The position numbers and the translations under genes are program-made. From Sporodiniella umbellata (lineage: Eukaryota > Mucoromycota > Mucoromycetes > Mucorales > Rhizopodaceae): a stretch of DNA of 64,000 bases. Below the pieces are notes generated by a model, which saw nothing but the letters and a program-made list of their open reading frames with translations, did no database searches and was not told the DNA's origin. The stretch lies in assembly GCA_025677835.1 (NCBI GenBank), contig JAIXMR010000074.1:62001-126000 (forward strand), in the 5' to 3' direction. Positions 11,810 through 23,319 of the stretch are shown piece after piece. The first letter of the stretch is position 1, and each line of letters starts with the position of its first letter.

Positions 11810-12219
11810 ACCACTGTATAAACGAAATAGAAATAAATACACTCTCTCCTTCTTTTTTTTTTTTTTGTATTTCTAAAGAGAGCTTTGTTTTTAACAAAAG
11901 ATTCTACGTAAAATAATGTTTTTTTTTGCAGAGCAGTACTTTGTTGGAAATGTTTCTGATGAAACATCTCCAGAATAGTTTACTTTAATCTTGCTCTAAT
12001 CGACAATTGAACTCGATAGTGTTGAGATAAGTTGATTATAAAAACAAAAACTAAAGACAAACACTGACGATCTTTTCTTGACATGATCGAATTTAACTTT
12101 CTGTTTTTAAATATGATTATTTTATGAACATAAGAGCTCGAATGCAAAAGCTTGAAGAGGTATGAAAGAGATTTTTTTCTTTTTTTTTTTTTTTTAAAAA
12201 AATAAACAGGCCAAAGTAT
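11810..12219. other. Convergent intergenic region
   Basis: This 410-bp stretch lies between the stops of the Mps1-like kinase (+) and the coiled-coil gene (-). It holds several T-runs and A/T stretches suitable as 3' ends of both transcripts, including a T20-A6 block at 12173-12202. I see no gene in it. Confidence 0.6.
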
Positions 12220-14593
12220 CTATGCGTTAGCTTGTTGTAGCTCTACTTGAAGTTGATTTACAAGCCTATGCAGTATAAGTAACTAAAAACCACTCTGTTG
12301 GTCACTTACTTTAAAAGCTGAGCGTTTTCATCGCAGTGAGCCAAGCAGTTCTTTTTCAAGCCTTCCAAGGTCAAGTCAGTGGTTTTGATTTGATTTTCTA
12401 AATCGGCTGTTTTTGACTATTCAAGCAAACCGTTAAAGAGGTCAATGTAAGTATAGAGCTATTCTACCTCATGTTTGTCAATCTCTTCTTTTCGCTTTTG
12501 TTCCACGTTTTCAACCTCTTTCTGCTTCGATGCTACCACAGCCTTTACACGGTAAGCATAGTCTTCTAACTCTTTGTTTTTGGTGTCTATTGTGAGCTGG
12601 TACTGATCATGCATCATTCGGATCTCTTTTTTGTGTTGGTCAGCAATACGGATTAGGCGCTCGTCACTTGCACCGGCTGTTAATACAGTATTAGGCGATT
12701 GTTGCCCTAGTCTAGTAATTGTCTTTTGAAGTTCCTGTATCTCTTTTGCTTTTTCTTGACCGAGCCGGTTTAGTTGTGTTTCGTGTGTCTCTTTTGTCTC
12801 GGTAAGTCGAGTTTTCAGGTCCTCTAGCTCCTTTTGTTTCAACTTGTAGCGCTTGAGACACTCTTCATGTTGTATATTCGTTTGACCTTTGAGTGCACTG
12901 ATTTCCGCTGTCGTGCTTGAAGAGCTGGGTGTGGACTTTGCTGTATTCTCAAGCCTTGTAGTAGCTGCCTCTAGAGAGGACTGTAAAGTCTCCACTTTTT
13001 CCAACAAGATTTCAATCTGGGTTGATTGCTCGTCAATCTCCGCTTCCTTCTGTTCGCAGGATTCCTTCAGTGTCTCAACTTGGCTGTCATATTCCTGTCT
13101 GAGAGTCTCTAGCGCTTTGTCATGTGACTCCTTCTCTCTCTCCAAATCTTCAAGTAATGAGCTCACTTGCTGTTGTGTGGCTTTGGTTTTTTCAAGCCAA
13201 GCCATGGCTGTGTCGTCTGTGCCGCTCTGCAACTGACGGAGTTCTTCGAGCTGGCGAAGTTCGAGAGTTTTGATCTGTTGTTGGGATTGTTTTTTTTGCT
13301 CCGCTAAGGCTGAAGTGGCGTTGTTCAAGTCATTTTCCAGTTTTCGAAGGTGATTATTTGTCTGCGATTTTTCCAACACAGCTATCTGTTCCTCCAGGGA
13401 CGCAATACGCTTAGTGGTTTCGGTTGATTTGGCAATATCCTGGCTTAGTTCTTGCTCCTTTTTTTTTAATTCGTCTTTTAATTGTTCATTTTCACTCTAA
13501 AAATATGTATTTAACAAAAACACGACCCTTTTTTTTTTTTTTTTTTTTTCCTGTTGTTTTACTTTGATTGAGTTCATCTGATGTATTAATTCTTCGTTTC
13601 TTGACTTGAAATCTGCCTGAGATTTTTCATACTCGATGCTTTGTCGCTCTGAGTCGGATTTTATCCTATCGTTTTTTTCTTTTAAACCATTGGTCTCCTT
13701 CTCATGGATTGCTTTCAACTCGAATATTGCCTTTTCGTGTTCCTCTTTTATTTTTGTCTCCACCACCTATTCTTTTTCAGTTAAAAAAAAAGTTTCAAGC
13801 AAGCCTTAGTTTCATCTTACTGTGTTATTTCCATGCTCCTTGATGTTGCTTTTCTATAAAATGCAAGAGTTTCGTTTAGTACAACTGGCATTCTTTTGCT
13901 TATAATTTGTTATTTTACATCATTTGTATCTAAAGACTCCTGGTGTCTTTTCAGTGTCTCTAGCTCTTGCTGAAGTGATGATATCTTTTTGTCATTCTAA
14001 AAAAAGAAAAAAAAAAAGATCAGCACCTCCCTTTTGAAGCAAGGTTTTACCTCTTCCTTTAATGTTTCGATCACTTTTTCGTTTTTTTCTAGCATCTCAT
14101 CATACAGTTTTTTATCTACCGTAAGCTCGGAAGGGCTACTTGTCATTGACAAACGCTGTGAATGACTTGCACTAGGGGAGCGACTCATTTGAGCGCGATG
14201 AGCGAGGGGAGACATGGGTGGTTTATTGACAGAAGCAGAGGAAGTTGGTACAACTGATCGGCGTCTTACAGGTGCTGTCTTGGTGGAACCGGGTGGATCT
14301 TTGCTTATAGGCGTTTTGCTAGGGCGAACAGTCTTGCTTCTATTCACTGAGGGAGAAGTAGGTACAGCGGATGCTCTTCTGGGTGAAGAAACAGCTGCTG
14401 TCGAGGTTGTCCGATCCGTTTTGATGGCTGCAGGTGGCCCTTTTTTTGTTGAAGGTGATGATTTAACATCGGTAGACTTGGCACTGGGCTTGACAGGAGC
14501 TCCATTAGTCTGAATACCCAAGTCTGCAAGAATAGACTTTCTTTTGACAGTAGAGGGACTACGGCTTACTACAGAGGGTGATTTTTCAGCCAT
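12220..14593 (-). CDS. Coiled-coil protein with Ser/Pro-rich basic N-terminus, function unknown
   Basis: I do not recognise a specific family. The start is ATG 14591-14593 (MAEKSPSVVSRSPS) and the stop is TAG 12220-12222. The first 170 residues or so are rich in Ser, Pro, Thr, Lys and Arg with repeated SP/TP sites and look disordered, positively charged and phosphorylatable. From SELTVDKKLYDEMLEKNEKVIETLKEE onwards almost the whole chain is heptad-like coiled coil rich in Glu, Gln, Lys and Leu, to the end LQVELQQANA. Seven exons can be joined, including a 12-codon microexon near 13820-13856; total length is about 700 residues. The layout recalls microtubule-binding coiled-coil proteins such as CLIP or TACC types, but no CAP-Gly or other named domain is visible. 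Confidence 0.7.
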
Positions 14594-15988
14594 CTTTTTT
14601 TTTTTTTTTTTTTGCTAGCTAAAAAAAAAAAGAAGATAAAAAAAAAGAAAAACACAGTATTTTGCGCTCAAAAAATAAAATTCAATAGAATTTTTTAAAT
14701 CCAGTAGAAATTCTTGATAGCTTGCAGAAGGTTTTGATCGTCAATAGAAATGTTCAACCATCTTTATTAAACTCTCTGAGCCATAAGTTTAGCCAACTCA
14801 AAGGCTATTATAGACACTTTGTGTCTGTCAATATCAAATTATGTGCCTACTAGCAGCTACTTTAAACTGTTACTCGCAGCTCCAAATGAATCTTCTCGCA
14901 TCTTGTAACGATTCTAGCTTCGACTGTATTAGTTTTTCTTTTGATTGATGCTTTTAAAAACTACGAGTGACATAAGTTCAAACTTTAAAAAAAATTAAAT
15001 ACCGGTCAAAGGGTTGCAATAAGCACCGTTTAATCAATCTAAAGTAAGCCTAGAGATTATTTTAGGAAATTCTGGGCTAAGTGTGTTGTCAATAATATAA
15101 AGCGCCGATAAAAAATAATCGAAAGATAGTTTAGCAAAGCATTTGTGTATATAAAGTAACAAAACCTATTTCTTTACAAGACAGTTGACATACTACGCCA
15201 TATTTCTTCTGGTATTAGAGCTGCGTATATAGGCTGTAGGTTTCTGTACTTTCTGATGTACAGTCTTGAAAGAAAAACTTGCTTTTTGGAACCCAAAAGC
15301 TGTAGGAGTCTGGAAAACATGCAGGTATGGTTGGCTCACTGTAAAAAAAAAAAAAAAGGGCTAGTAACCCAGATCACTATGTACTTGGCACGGATAGTGT
15401 TTTTTGACCGCAGAATTGATACTCGGGTTTCTTTGCCTGTTAACACTGTTTTGTATTACACCCTCTGTCCTGGTATTTAGGGTAATATTACTGCACTTTT
15501 TCTATTAAGTTGTCGCCATTGGTTTTTGTAAGCTATCTTTGTTTTTTTTTTTTTTTTTTTTTTTGTAGGGACAAGACTGGCCTGCTTCTAAAGTAACACA
15601 TCGCCGAAGAATTTAATAAAGCCCTATGATTTTGATAAATTTAGTAAAACAGTCCTAGATTAATATTGAAGAATCAGCAAAAAGATACAGCCACATTTGC
15701 TGCAAGTAAAAGAAAAACGGGACATCAAGCTTTTGCTTAGGAGAGGGCAGTTTGTTTCTGAAATAGCTATCCTAAGCACTCAAAGAAAATAGAAAGTAGC
15801 CGTACAAAACTCAGTTTGAGTTGTCTCTTATAGTGACGATGATCAAAATATCCAAAAAGATGGTCGGTTTGAGACGACAATGGTGCTTATCGAGCTCTTT
15901 TGTATTTATACAGCGTAAACTATTTTTCATGATATTTCTACATTTTATTCTATACAACGACTACAACAAAAAGAAAAGTGACACTTTC
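14594..15988. other. 1.4-kb intergenic region, no gene seen
   Basis: This region lies between the coiled-coil gene start (-) and the Tim22 stop (-). It is AT-rich with long T- or A-runs (for example 15541-15564). Only short, low-quality open frames occur in either strand. A small perfect hairpin AGACAC-TTT-GTGTCT is present near 14814-14829. It presumably contains the coiled-coil gene promoter near its left end. Confidence 0.5.
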
Positions 15989-16568
15989 CTAATCTCTATG
16001 CATATACCAGTCAATACCAAGCGAAAATGCAGCAAAGCCGCCTGCGCCCAATGCCATTGCTTGTGGACCGGCCTTTGCTGCAAGTAATCCACCCGTGAAA
16101 GCACCTGCTGCGACACTGTTATATAGATCATTCTTTGCTCTATACTATAGTTTATCTTTTAGTTTACAGTGATACATGTGGTTTATTTGAACCTACCGAT
16201 TCAATACAGCACTCGGATCCCGAATAGATCATGCCTACTAGACCAAAATTTTTGGCCATGGACCAAGATCGAGTTCCCATATCTTTAAACACATGTTTGA
16301 TTTGTTGCTTTGTAGTTTGTTTCACCAAATCTTCGTTCATGACAGGTCCAGCGTATTCAAAAGAAGACATGAAAAGACCAAATGCACCACCCATGACAAA
16401 ACCTGTAACCAAGTGTCAGTCTGGTAATAATTATCGTTCAAAGAATCTACCTGCTGCTCCTGACATTGCAGTTTTAACAACACATGATTCCATTAGTGAC
16501 TGCATCATTTTGATCGTTTCTTGTTCCTGTTGACTTAGATGACTATTTTGTCCGGCGGGTAAGCTCAT
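15989..16568 (-). CDS. TIM22: Mitochondrial inner-membrane translocase subunit Tim22
   Basis: Tim22 forms the channel of the carrier translocase that inserts multi-span proteins into the mitochondrial inner membrane. Three exons (16568-16451, 16402-16197, 16144-15989) give 159 residues, close to the usual family length. The N-terminal part [20 protein letters not shown] is soluble. Segments rich in Gly and Ala follow: [20 protein letters not shown], then [20 protein letters not shown], and in the last exon [20 protein letters not shown] and [13 protein letters not shown]. The conserved [11 protein letters not shown] spans the last splice junction, which fixes the acceptor. The fold matches the Tim17/22/23 superfamily; DWYM at the C-terminus favours Tim22. 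The gene sits 137 bp behind the peroxin-like gene. Confidence 0.92.
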
Positions 16569-16705
16569 GGTATATTATTGTGTTTGTAAAGCTTTGTATT
16601 TTTGAGATGCCAAAAAAAAAAAAAAAAAAAAAAAAACAAGGCAGGGACCACAGTAGACAAAAAGGCGGGGTATTAATTTTTTTTTTTTTTTTCTTTTGTG
16701 GGTTT

Positions 16706-18203
16706 TTATTGAATCCGTTCATATTCTCGAATCCACCTTCTTTTTCTTGTTTTCGGCCTAGACATTGATGGTATGTGATCCTCGTAAGCCCAACCGTATT
16801 TTGCTATAGGCTTATGCCACTCTATATTTAGCTCATCATCTATCCAAGGACCCGAATAGTCTATTTTCCAGTCATCTTGAGACCAACGACAACCTGGTGG
16901 GGGTTTGACTTGGCTTTTGGTGGCCCAGGATCGAAAGCCACTTAGTTTAGACCAAGGACAGACAGGATCTGTGATATAACCAAAGTCTGGGGTCCAGACT
17001 TGATTTTCAAAGATGGATGCCTGTTGTTCTAACGCTGGATCTGTTTGGAGCTGTGCATACCAAGCCTGCCATTCGGAAAAGCGCCTCTGGCCCGACTGGA
17101 TCAGATACGGCATGAGCTCTTTGAGCATATGCTTAGCGAACCGAGTCTGGCTCATATAGAAAAAGATGCCGGCGAACAGAAAGAGCGTCCTTAGGGAGAC
17201 CAAGAGGGCCACAGGGCCTGTGAATAGCAGGGCGATGACAAGGCATTGAAGAATGTGAGTTGTTTGTTGCTCAGAAGACCAATTGATATAGCTTGATTGT
17301 GTAACGGCCCAGTCATACACATTCGCTGTGTCTTTCATGAGGTTCTGGATGTTTTGCAAGTTACGAAGGTATTCTGGAGAGCCGTCTAGATCTGGAAAGG
17401 AGGGGGCCGCCTGGGGATTTTCTTTCTTTTGAGGTGCAGGCTTGATCTGCTGCTTGTTTGCCCTGGAGCGATTGATCAAGGTGAGGTAGATCAAGAAAAG
17501 CTGAGGGATGAAGAGTATGATTTTGGGATAGAGGCCTAGATAGGATGAGCGGGGGGTAGGCCTGAGTATGTTGTGTCACTTACAGAGAAAACAATAAAGC
17601 ATCAGAGACAACCAGGTATCCAACGGTCTTTCCCAGCTTAACAGCAGCATCACTTGATCACGAAAATTAAACATAGGGCCTATTCGGGATACGAATCGAG
17701 TAAAGTTTACAGTCGTTGTCTGAGGATGAAGAGGAGGCTGATTCTTAAGAAAGGCAGTGACGGGCTTATCCTGATTCAGAGAAGCATGGATTACCATCGT
17801 CTGGAACTTTTCAGACATAAGAATATCTTTGGCGTGCTGAAACACCGACTCTGTAGCATGATGGATATAGTCTGGGGTCAAGGTTGTTAGTCTCGTCTGA
17901 TGAAGTGATGCCTGCATCTTTCTTTGCATGCTTTCGAAATACACTCGTTCGATGGACTCTTGGTTCTTTTGAGCATCATCGTCTAGAAAACGAGCAGGTA
18001 TCGATTGAGCGCAAGGCTTGCATCTAAACCTACACCGGAAATGGCTGACCTTACCACAGTCTGGGTCCTCTTTAGTTTCTATCCTTGTCTGATCACCTAC
18101 CTTTGCACTGAAGACCCTGATTGGCCAGCCCCCATAACATCTGTCTGCAGTGGCTACAGAAAGAAGGAAGTGCAAAACTCTTTTTCTCAAAAGAGTGACT
18201 CAT
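16706..18203 (-). CDS. C1-domain plus Pex24/Pex30-like peroxin with dysferlin domain
   Basis: Three exons (18203-18101, 18060-17584, 17535-16706) splice into 469 residues. Residues 1 to about 55 form a C1 (DAG/phorbol-ester type) zinc domain. His3 is followed by CSHC, then thirteen residues to CKDC, then SHFRC and a final Cys pair. The last Cys pair of the core is only restored by splicing out 18061-18100. A hydrophobic reticulon-like region follows (LLLSWERPLDTWLSLMLYCF, IILFIPQLFLIYL, later LVIALLFTGPVALLVSLRTL). The C-terminal half holds a dysferlin domain: IFENQVWTPDFGY and SQDDWKIDYSG, ending in Arg/Trp-rich KRRWIREYERIQ. Pex23/24/30-type proteins shape ER and peroxisomal membranes. The added C1 domain suggests membrane recruitment through diacylglycerol, which is inference. 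Confidence 0.8.
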
Positions 18204-18558
18204 TTTACTTGTACAGGGAGGCTAAGACAGGAAAGAAAAAGAGAGAAAAAAAAAAAAAAGAAAAGAGGGTTGGAAACATACTGATAACCGAACACAAAAG
18301 CCACGTTGGCAAGTCAGGAAATATGAGATGTGTAGATCACAAGACCTAGATCCCTACGCTATGTGGTCAACACAGATATTAAAATAAAAACAAACAAAAA
18401 GACAGTCGTCATGTACATAGAAACGGCAGCAAGCTACAGAAAAGCTTGTCTGTGTTTGAAAGCGTTGAAAAGAGGATTAAACAATTTTTTTAATTTTTTC
18501 TTCTTCTTTCTGCAAAGCGCTTTATTTTTTTTTATTTTTATTTTTTTTATCTTCTGGG
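18204..18558. promoter_or_regulatory. Divergent promoter between peroxin-like and methyltransferase genes
   Basis: These 355 bp separate two divergent start codons and should carry both promoters. The stretch is AT-rich, with an A-run near 18247-18260 and T-runs at 18485-18550. I cannot point to a defined TATA or CCAAT element. It contains no supported gene. Confidence 0.5.
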
Positions 18559-19916
18559 ATGCCTCCAGAGAATATGGTGGCCAGTATGTATGAAGGTGTA
18601 TTGATACAGGAACCACCTCTGGGCAAGAAAAGCCAGTGCGATACTCTCCAAGACAGCGGAGGTTTCAAGCTATCGCTTTATAAAAACAGCAACGTCTACA
18701 GAATCGTTTTAAATAATCCAGTAAAAACCTCCAAATTGTATCCGGACGAGTGGCATCGTATTGATTTCAAGCTGGTAACTGAAATGGGGTTACCTGTCGC
18801 GATACGTCGAGCGTCTGTGACGGTAAACTGCAGGTTATTACAGCGAGATGCCAAACAGGGATATATTGAATCCAAAGCGCTGACGGTTCATTATCGTACA
18901 GTGGTCACAGATTCCTGGAGTATCCAAGAGGCGATCCATCAAGGATCGGATGCTTACACCGGCTGTTTTGAATACAAGATTGTCAGCCAACACTGCGACT
19001 ATGACCCTACTTTCTTCCTGACCATCCAAACCCAAGAAGAACAGCTATCACAGCACGCACTTGCTCTTTGTCTGGGCCCATTTGAGCTCCAGACGAACCC
19101 AGCATGCCAAAAGGAAAGAATGGCCTGGGATGATGTATGCGGGGACGTAAGCATCCATCGCGTTCTGCCCCTGGGAGATCAACATGTCTTGGTTCTGAAA
19201 GAAATGTGGGACAATGGCACGCCAGGGAAGCTTTGGGATTCTTCCCTAGTCATAGGGCAGATCCTGACACGACTGTTCAAGAGCCGTCCTCAATTTCTGT
19301 GCAATCTAAGGATCATGGACCTCAGTGCGGGGTAAGTGAAGCGTAAGAGACAGCGATTGAAGTGGTTGGACTGAGTTTATGTAGCGTTGGCTCGCTTGGG
19401 TTGCTTATATCTGAGCTGTATCAGGTCCATCAGATACCCAATCCGCCTTCTGTGGTGTTGACGGATATACCCGAGGCGTTACCCTTGATCAAGCACAACT
19501 TGTTTCTGAACAGCACCCAAAGCCATGTGCAGATCAAGCCTCTTCGCTGGGGCCAAGCAAGAGACATCGAGCGGCTCAGCAAACGCCAGCCGTTTGACTA
19601 TCTATTTGTATCAGACGTTCTGTACAACACGGAGGATTTTCGTTCTTTGGTTGCCACCTTTCGGTTGTTATGCAGTCACTCGACCGTCCTCTTTCTTGGC
19701 TACAAACCTCGGGGGCTCCAGGCTCATGAAGAAGACTTCTTTTTCACTCATTGTGCGGTTCATTTCGATATCCAACGGCTCACGTTGGATAGGTTTGAAC
19801 AAGAACTCCTGGGTGAATACCCTCCAGTTGATGGCCTGGTTGACTCTCTTTATGGTTTTACAGGCGTACAGCTCTTTAAGCTTGTTTTGAAAAAAGAAGT
19901 CACGGTTGCTTTTTAA
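18559..19916 (+). CDS. METTL21-type methyltransferase with unrecognised N-terminal domain
   Basis: Two exons (18559-19331 and 19376-19916) splice into 437 residues. The intron end is fixed by phase and restores DLSAG-LCSVGSLGLLIS, the SAM-binding glycine motif. Family-16 (METTL21/EEF2KMT-type) marks follow: KLWDSSLVIGQIL before motif I, VVLTDIPEALPLIKHNL (motif II), LRWGQ, and DYLFVSDVLYN at the active site. Such enzymes usually methylate lysines in proteins. The first 200 residues, with NVYRIVLNNPVKTSKLYPDEWHRIDF and VTVNCRLL, form a beta-rich domain I do not recognise. It may be substrate-binding. The substrate cannot be inferred. Confidence 0.72.
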
Positions 19917-20093
19917 TGCCAAAGAAAAAGAAAAAAAAATGACCAAGAGAGTATGGTTAGGATTGTAAAATTCAATAGATTCTTTTGAGAACAAACGATT
20001 GTCTTTTGTTGTTGTTGTTGTTGTTGTTGTTGTTTTTTAAGAGTACGATAATAGATAAAGTGAGAGATTTGAAAAAAAAAAAAAAAAGCAAAG
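19917..20093. repeat. TTG microsatellite in a convergent 3' region
   Basis: The 177 bp between the stops of the methyltransferase (+) and the mitochondrial carrier (-) contain about nine TTG units near 20007-20033 and an A-run near 20072-20086. Both are presumably in the 3' untranslated regions. Confidence 0.7.
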
Positions 20094-21218
20094 CTAGTCT
20101 GCGTGCATGATGTCTTTACATAGTTCATAAGAATAAAAGGTGACACCCATGGCAGGTGCAACTTTGAGGTAGTTGGGCAATAGGCCACGGTATAAGGACT
20201 TGAAGCCTTCTTTTTGCACCATGGTTGTCAGTGCATGCCATGTGCCGTTGTACTTGTAATCCATCGTGTTCATCCCACTTACTTGGAATCGTCGTCTGAG
20301 GACATCTGTAGAGAACATATGTTGAGGATACTAGAAAAAGAAAGGATGTTTTTTTTTTTTTTTTACCTAAAGGATATATCACAGTTTGAGCAATGGAACC
20401 AGCTAATGCACCACAGAATAATTTTTTAATGTTTCCCTGACTTTCGTCCTCGACTGGTATCAAATAGCCTTTAAGTACCTCATAACATTGGAAGTTCAAG
20501 GCGACATAAGGTGCCACTCCCTAGGGTGGGATTAGTCAACGGCTGGGATCCCTTTTGATCCTTACCAGTGTTGTTGGCCAAAGGCCTCGATAGAGACCAC
20601 GAAGGCCACCTTCGGTTCGGTAGATCTGGTTGACAGTAGACCAGATACCGGGCAAATGATGAGGATGAGCCCCGGCAGGCTCTCCTTTAAACATGGCGGA
20701 TTGAATAGACAGTCGAGTACGAACCAGGTCCAAGGGATATGTACAGGCTACTGAGACCGTGCCAGCCAATGCGCCTGCTAACAATCGACTGGGTGTATCA
20801 AGGCTCTTCTGGCCCTCTTTCATCAATAAGGATTTGAACTGCTCATAAGCAGCAAACTGTGAGGCGCTGTAGGGTATCATCCGAATCACGTTTGTACCGT
20901 TTCCACGCATAAATCCCCGAAAGCCTTCCTCTTTCCAGATCTTGGCCAACGTTCCCCCTACGCCTGTATAGACTGCCGTCTGAGGCCCTTGAATCTGAAT
21001 TTGGAGTCAATAGGGCAACCCTAAAATTGCATGTGATTTCAAATGGGTATATCTCAGTTCCGTACCTGAAATAGGATTTTCATTCTTTCCATCGGGCTGA
21101 CCACGGTACGAGACAAGGCACCGGCAACAGCGCCTGCGATAAGATGTTTGATGGTGTTGGAGAAAAAGAGCGGGTGCTGCTCAGGCGAGGTCGTGGTATG
21201 CGTCACAACAAGCGTCAT
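20094..21218 (-). CDS. Mitochondrial carrier (SLC25 family), APS/PAPS- or CoA-carrier-like
   Basis: This is an inner-membrane solute carrier with three repeats, each containing the Px[DE]xx[KR]x[KR] signature: SPMERMKILFQ, YPLDLVRTRLS and YPLDVLRRRFQ. Exons 21218-21066, 20994-20566, 20520-20367 and 20305-20094 add up to 315 residues, a normal carrier length. GFRGFMRGNGTNVIRMIPYSA and GLYRGLWPTTLG are the expected matrix-loop and even-helix motifs. The sequence looks closest to the yeast YPR011C (adenosine 5'-phosphosulfate) and SLC25A42 group, but carrier substrate cannot be read reliably by eye. I set the start at ATG 21216-21218 because the frame further upstream, which would add an EF-hand-like region, is broken by TAA 21504-21506. 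Confidence 0.85.
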
Positions 21219-21560
21219 TCCTTTTCCGTACTCTTCCGACTCACTACGATCGACGATAGAATAGTTAGAAAGCAAAGTGACAAAATCAGAAAAACTGAGA
21301 TGGGTGTGGTTCAGGTGGATGCCAAATTTAGTCTGAAGATTCAATAATATTTCCTATTGTAAACAGGATCAAAACATACTATATCTCTTTTTTTTTTTTT
21401 TTTTTTTTTTTTTTACTCTGCTTTCTCTTACTTTGTCTACAGGCGTGATAGGTGAATTACAGACTGCAACAAGGTCGTAAAGGTCAATAATGCCGTCTTT
21501 GTTTTAATCCAGGAATCCAAAGAGTTGCTGTAGACTCCAAGTTTTAGAAGGGACATTCAT
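21219..21560 (-). pseudogene. Upstream EF-hand-like exons of the carrier, with in-frame TAA
   Basis: An ATG at 21558-21560 opens a frame reading MNVPSKTWSLQQLFGFLD, then TAA (21504-21506), then NKDGIIDLYDLVAV and further. The DxNKDGxID spacing is that of an EF-hand calcium loop, with the stop codon at loop position 2. A GT-AG intron (21354-21431) with phase 0 joins this frame exactly to the open frame that runs into the carrier ATG at 21218. Without the stop the whole chain would be 403 residues, an EF-hand plus carrier design like calcium-regulated carriers. It may be a decayed N-terminal domain, an assembly error, or a 5' leader. The next 400 bp (21561-21962) show only A/T runs and no gene. 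Confidence 0.5.
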
Positions 21561-21962
21561 TTCTTAAAATCATATACGGTCTCACTTGTTTTAGTATTGC
21601 TCTCTTCTCTTTTTGCCTTTTTTCTTTTTTTTTTTTTTTTGGAGGGGAATTAAAAAAAAATAAAAAATAAAGAAAAACAGATATATTTATATTTCGATAT
21701 TTTGCTTTTTTTTTTTTTTTTTTTTTTTGCCCTCCTTTAAATGTCATGGGGTGAGAGATTGAATAAATCTCGGGCTTTTAATTCTCTGTTGCAAAGTGTG
21801 AGGTGTAAAAGGATCAGGTACATACATATGCACCGTGTCTAAAACAGTTTGTGTGATAACAATGATGATAAGAAAAAGTGTGCATACGATCTGGTTGGCT
21901 GTTGTTACTGTTGTTTTTTATATGTGTTTTTTATTGTTTTTTTAATATTAGGATGATAGTTT

Positions 21963-23283
21963 TTATTGCTTTTCTCTTTCAAGGAGAAAGTTGTAATATC
22001 TGGCAGTGTGCTCTGGAAGAAATTGTGCCTGTTGCATAGGCGTTAATTTACGTTCACCAGAAGATGAGTTTAACATGATATCTACATTATTGGCATCAGC
22101 CCCTTCTGGAGAATAAGATGGTGCGGTATCATGAAATCCAGTTGGATAGGGAAGTTTGGGTTGAAGGGGTGAAGCTTTGGATGGACTATTTAAAGGCGGC
22201 TTGTTAGGGTTAATGTGAAAGGACATTTGAACTTACACTCTGTTGGATGAGCCTGGAAAAGCACGTTGATAGGAGAAAAGAGAATGGTCAATAGTTGGTT
22301 CAACACAACCGTTTTCTCCCAATGCCCTCTTCTGCTCATACTTACCACCTGGCGTCTGTTGGTTGTCTCGGGTGGATATTCTTCCACCCACTATGTTGGG
22401 CGAGTTTTGGAAAAGCGAGGGACCATCGCGTGAAGGGTTGACAGCTGGATGGCTACTGGAGAACCAATGGTCTGGAAATGAAGGCGCATTGTTGGAGGAG
22501 GATGGCTGCTGTTGTTGTTGCTGCTGCTGCTGTTGTTGTTGTTGTTGTTGTTGTTGTTGTGATTGGCTCATCGGTTGTGTGTTGATAGGAGGAGGGGGCG
22601 AAAAGAAGTGTTTATGTTGCTGTAGCATTTTTTGCTGTTGCTGATATTGAAGCATCACATCATCCAAGCGTTTTGAAGTCTCGGGGGATTTTGTCTCTGT
22701 ACGATGATTACTTCTGAGGTTGGCTGACGGGAGGGGCGCCCCACCCGTGTTCAAGCGTCGTGAGGCGTCAAATGTAGGTGTGACAGGAAGATAGTTGTTC
22801 ATCGTGCCACTGCTGGGCTGTTCTGGTATGATGTTCGTCACCTTCTTTTCTTGCTGTTATTTTAGTAACATAATTATTTTTAGGAAACGCACAAATATAT
22901 ACAAATATGTACAACTAGGGAGAAAAGAGGAGAGTGCTTACCGTTTTACGGATTGTCCAATCAAACACGTAGTCATACTGAAATCCTTCTCTCACAAATA
23001 AATCACGAAACAGCTTGCGAAGATACGAATAATCAGGCTTATCATCGAATCGAAGCGATCTTACGTAGTTCAAATATATCGCAAACTCTTGGTGTAGGCC
23101 ACGGCATAGTGCATCTGCAGGTGTAGTCATCTTTTTTTCCATAATCTTGTCGTATTTTTCTTTCTTTGTCCTGGCTCGGATGCCTTGCCAAGGCAATTGG
23201 CCTCGACAGAAATACACAAGAATGTAACCAAGCGATTCAAGGTCATCACGCCTGGATTGTTCTATTGCCCCCTTGTTAGTCGA

Positions 23284-23319
<36 letters not shown>

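Noticed and set aside
11461..11967. A 168-codon minus-strand frame over the last exon of the Mps1-like kinase
   Set aside because: It is the shadow of the kinase C-lobe exon and has no recognisable features.
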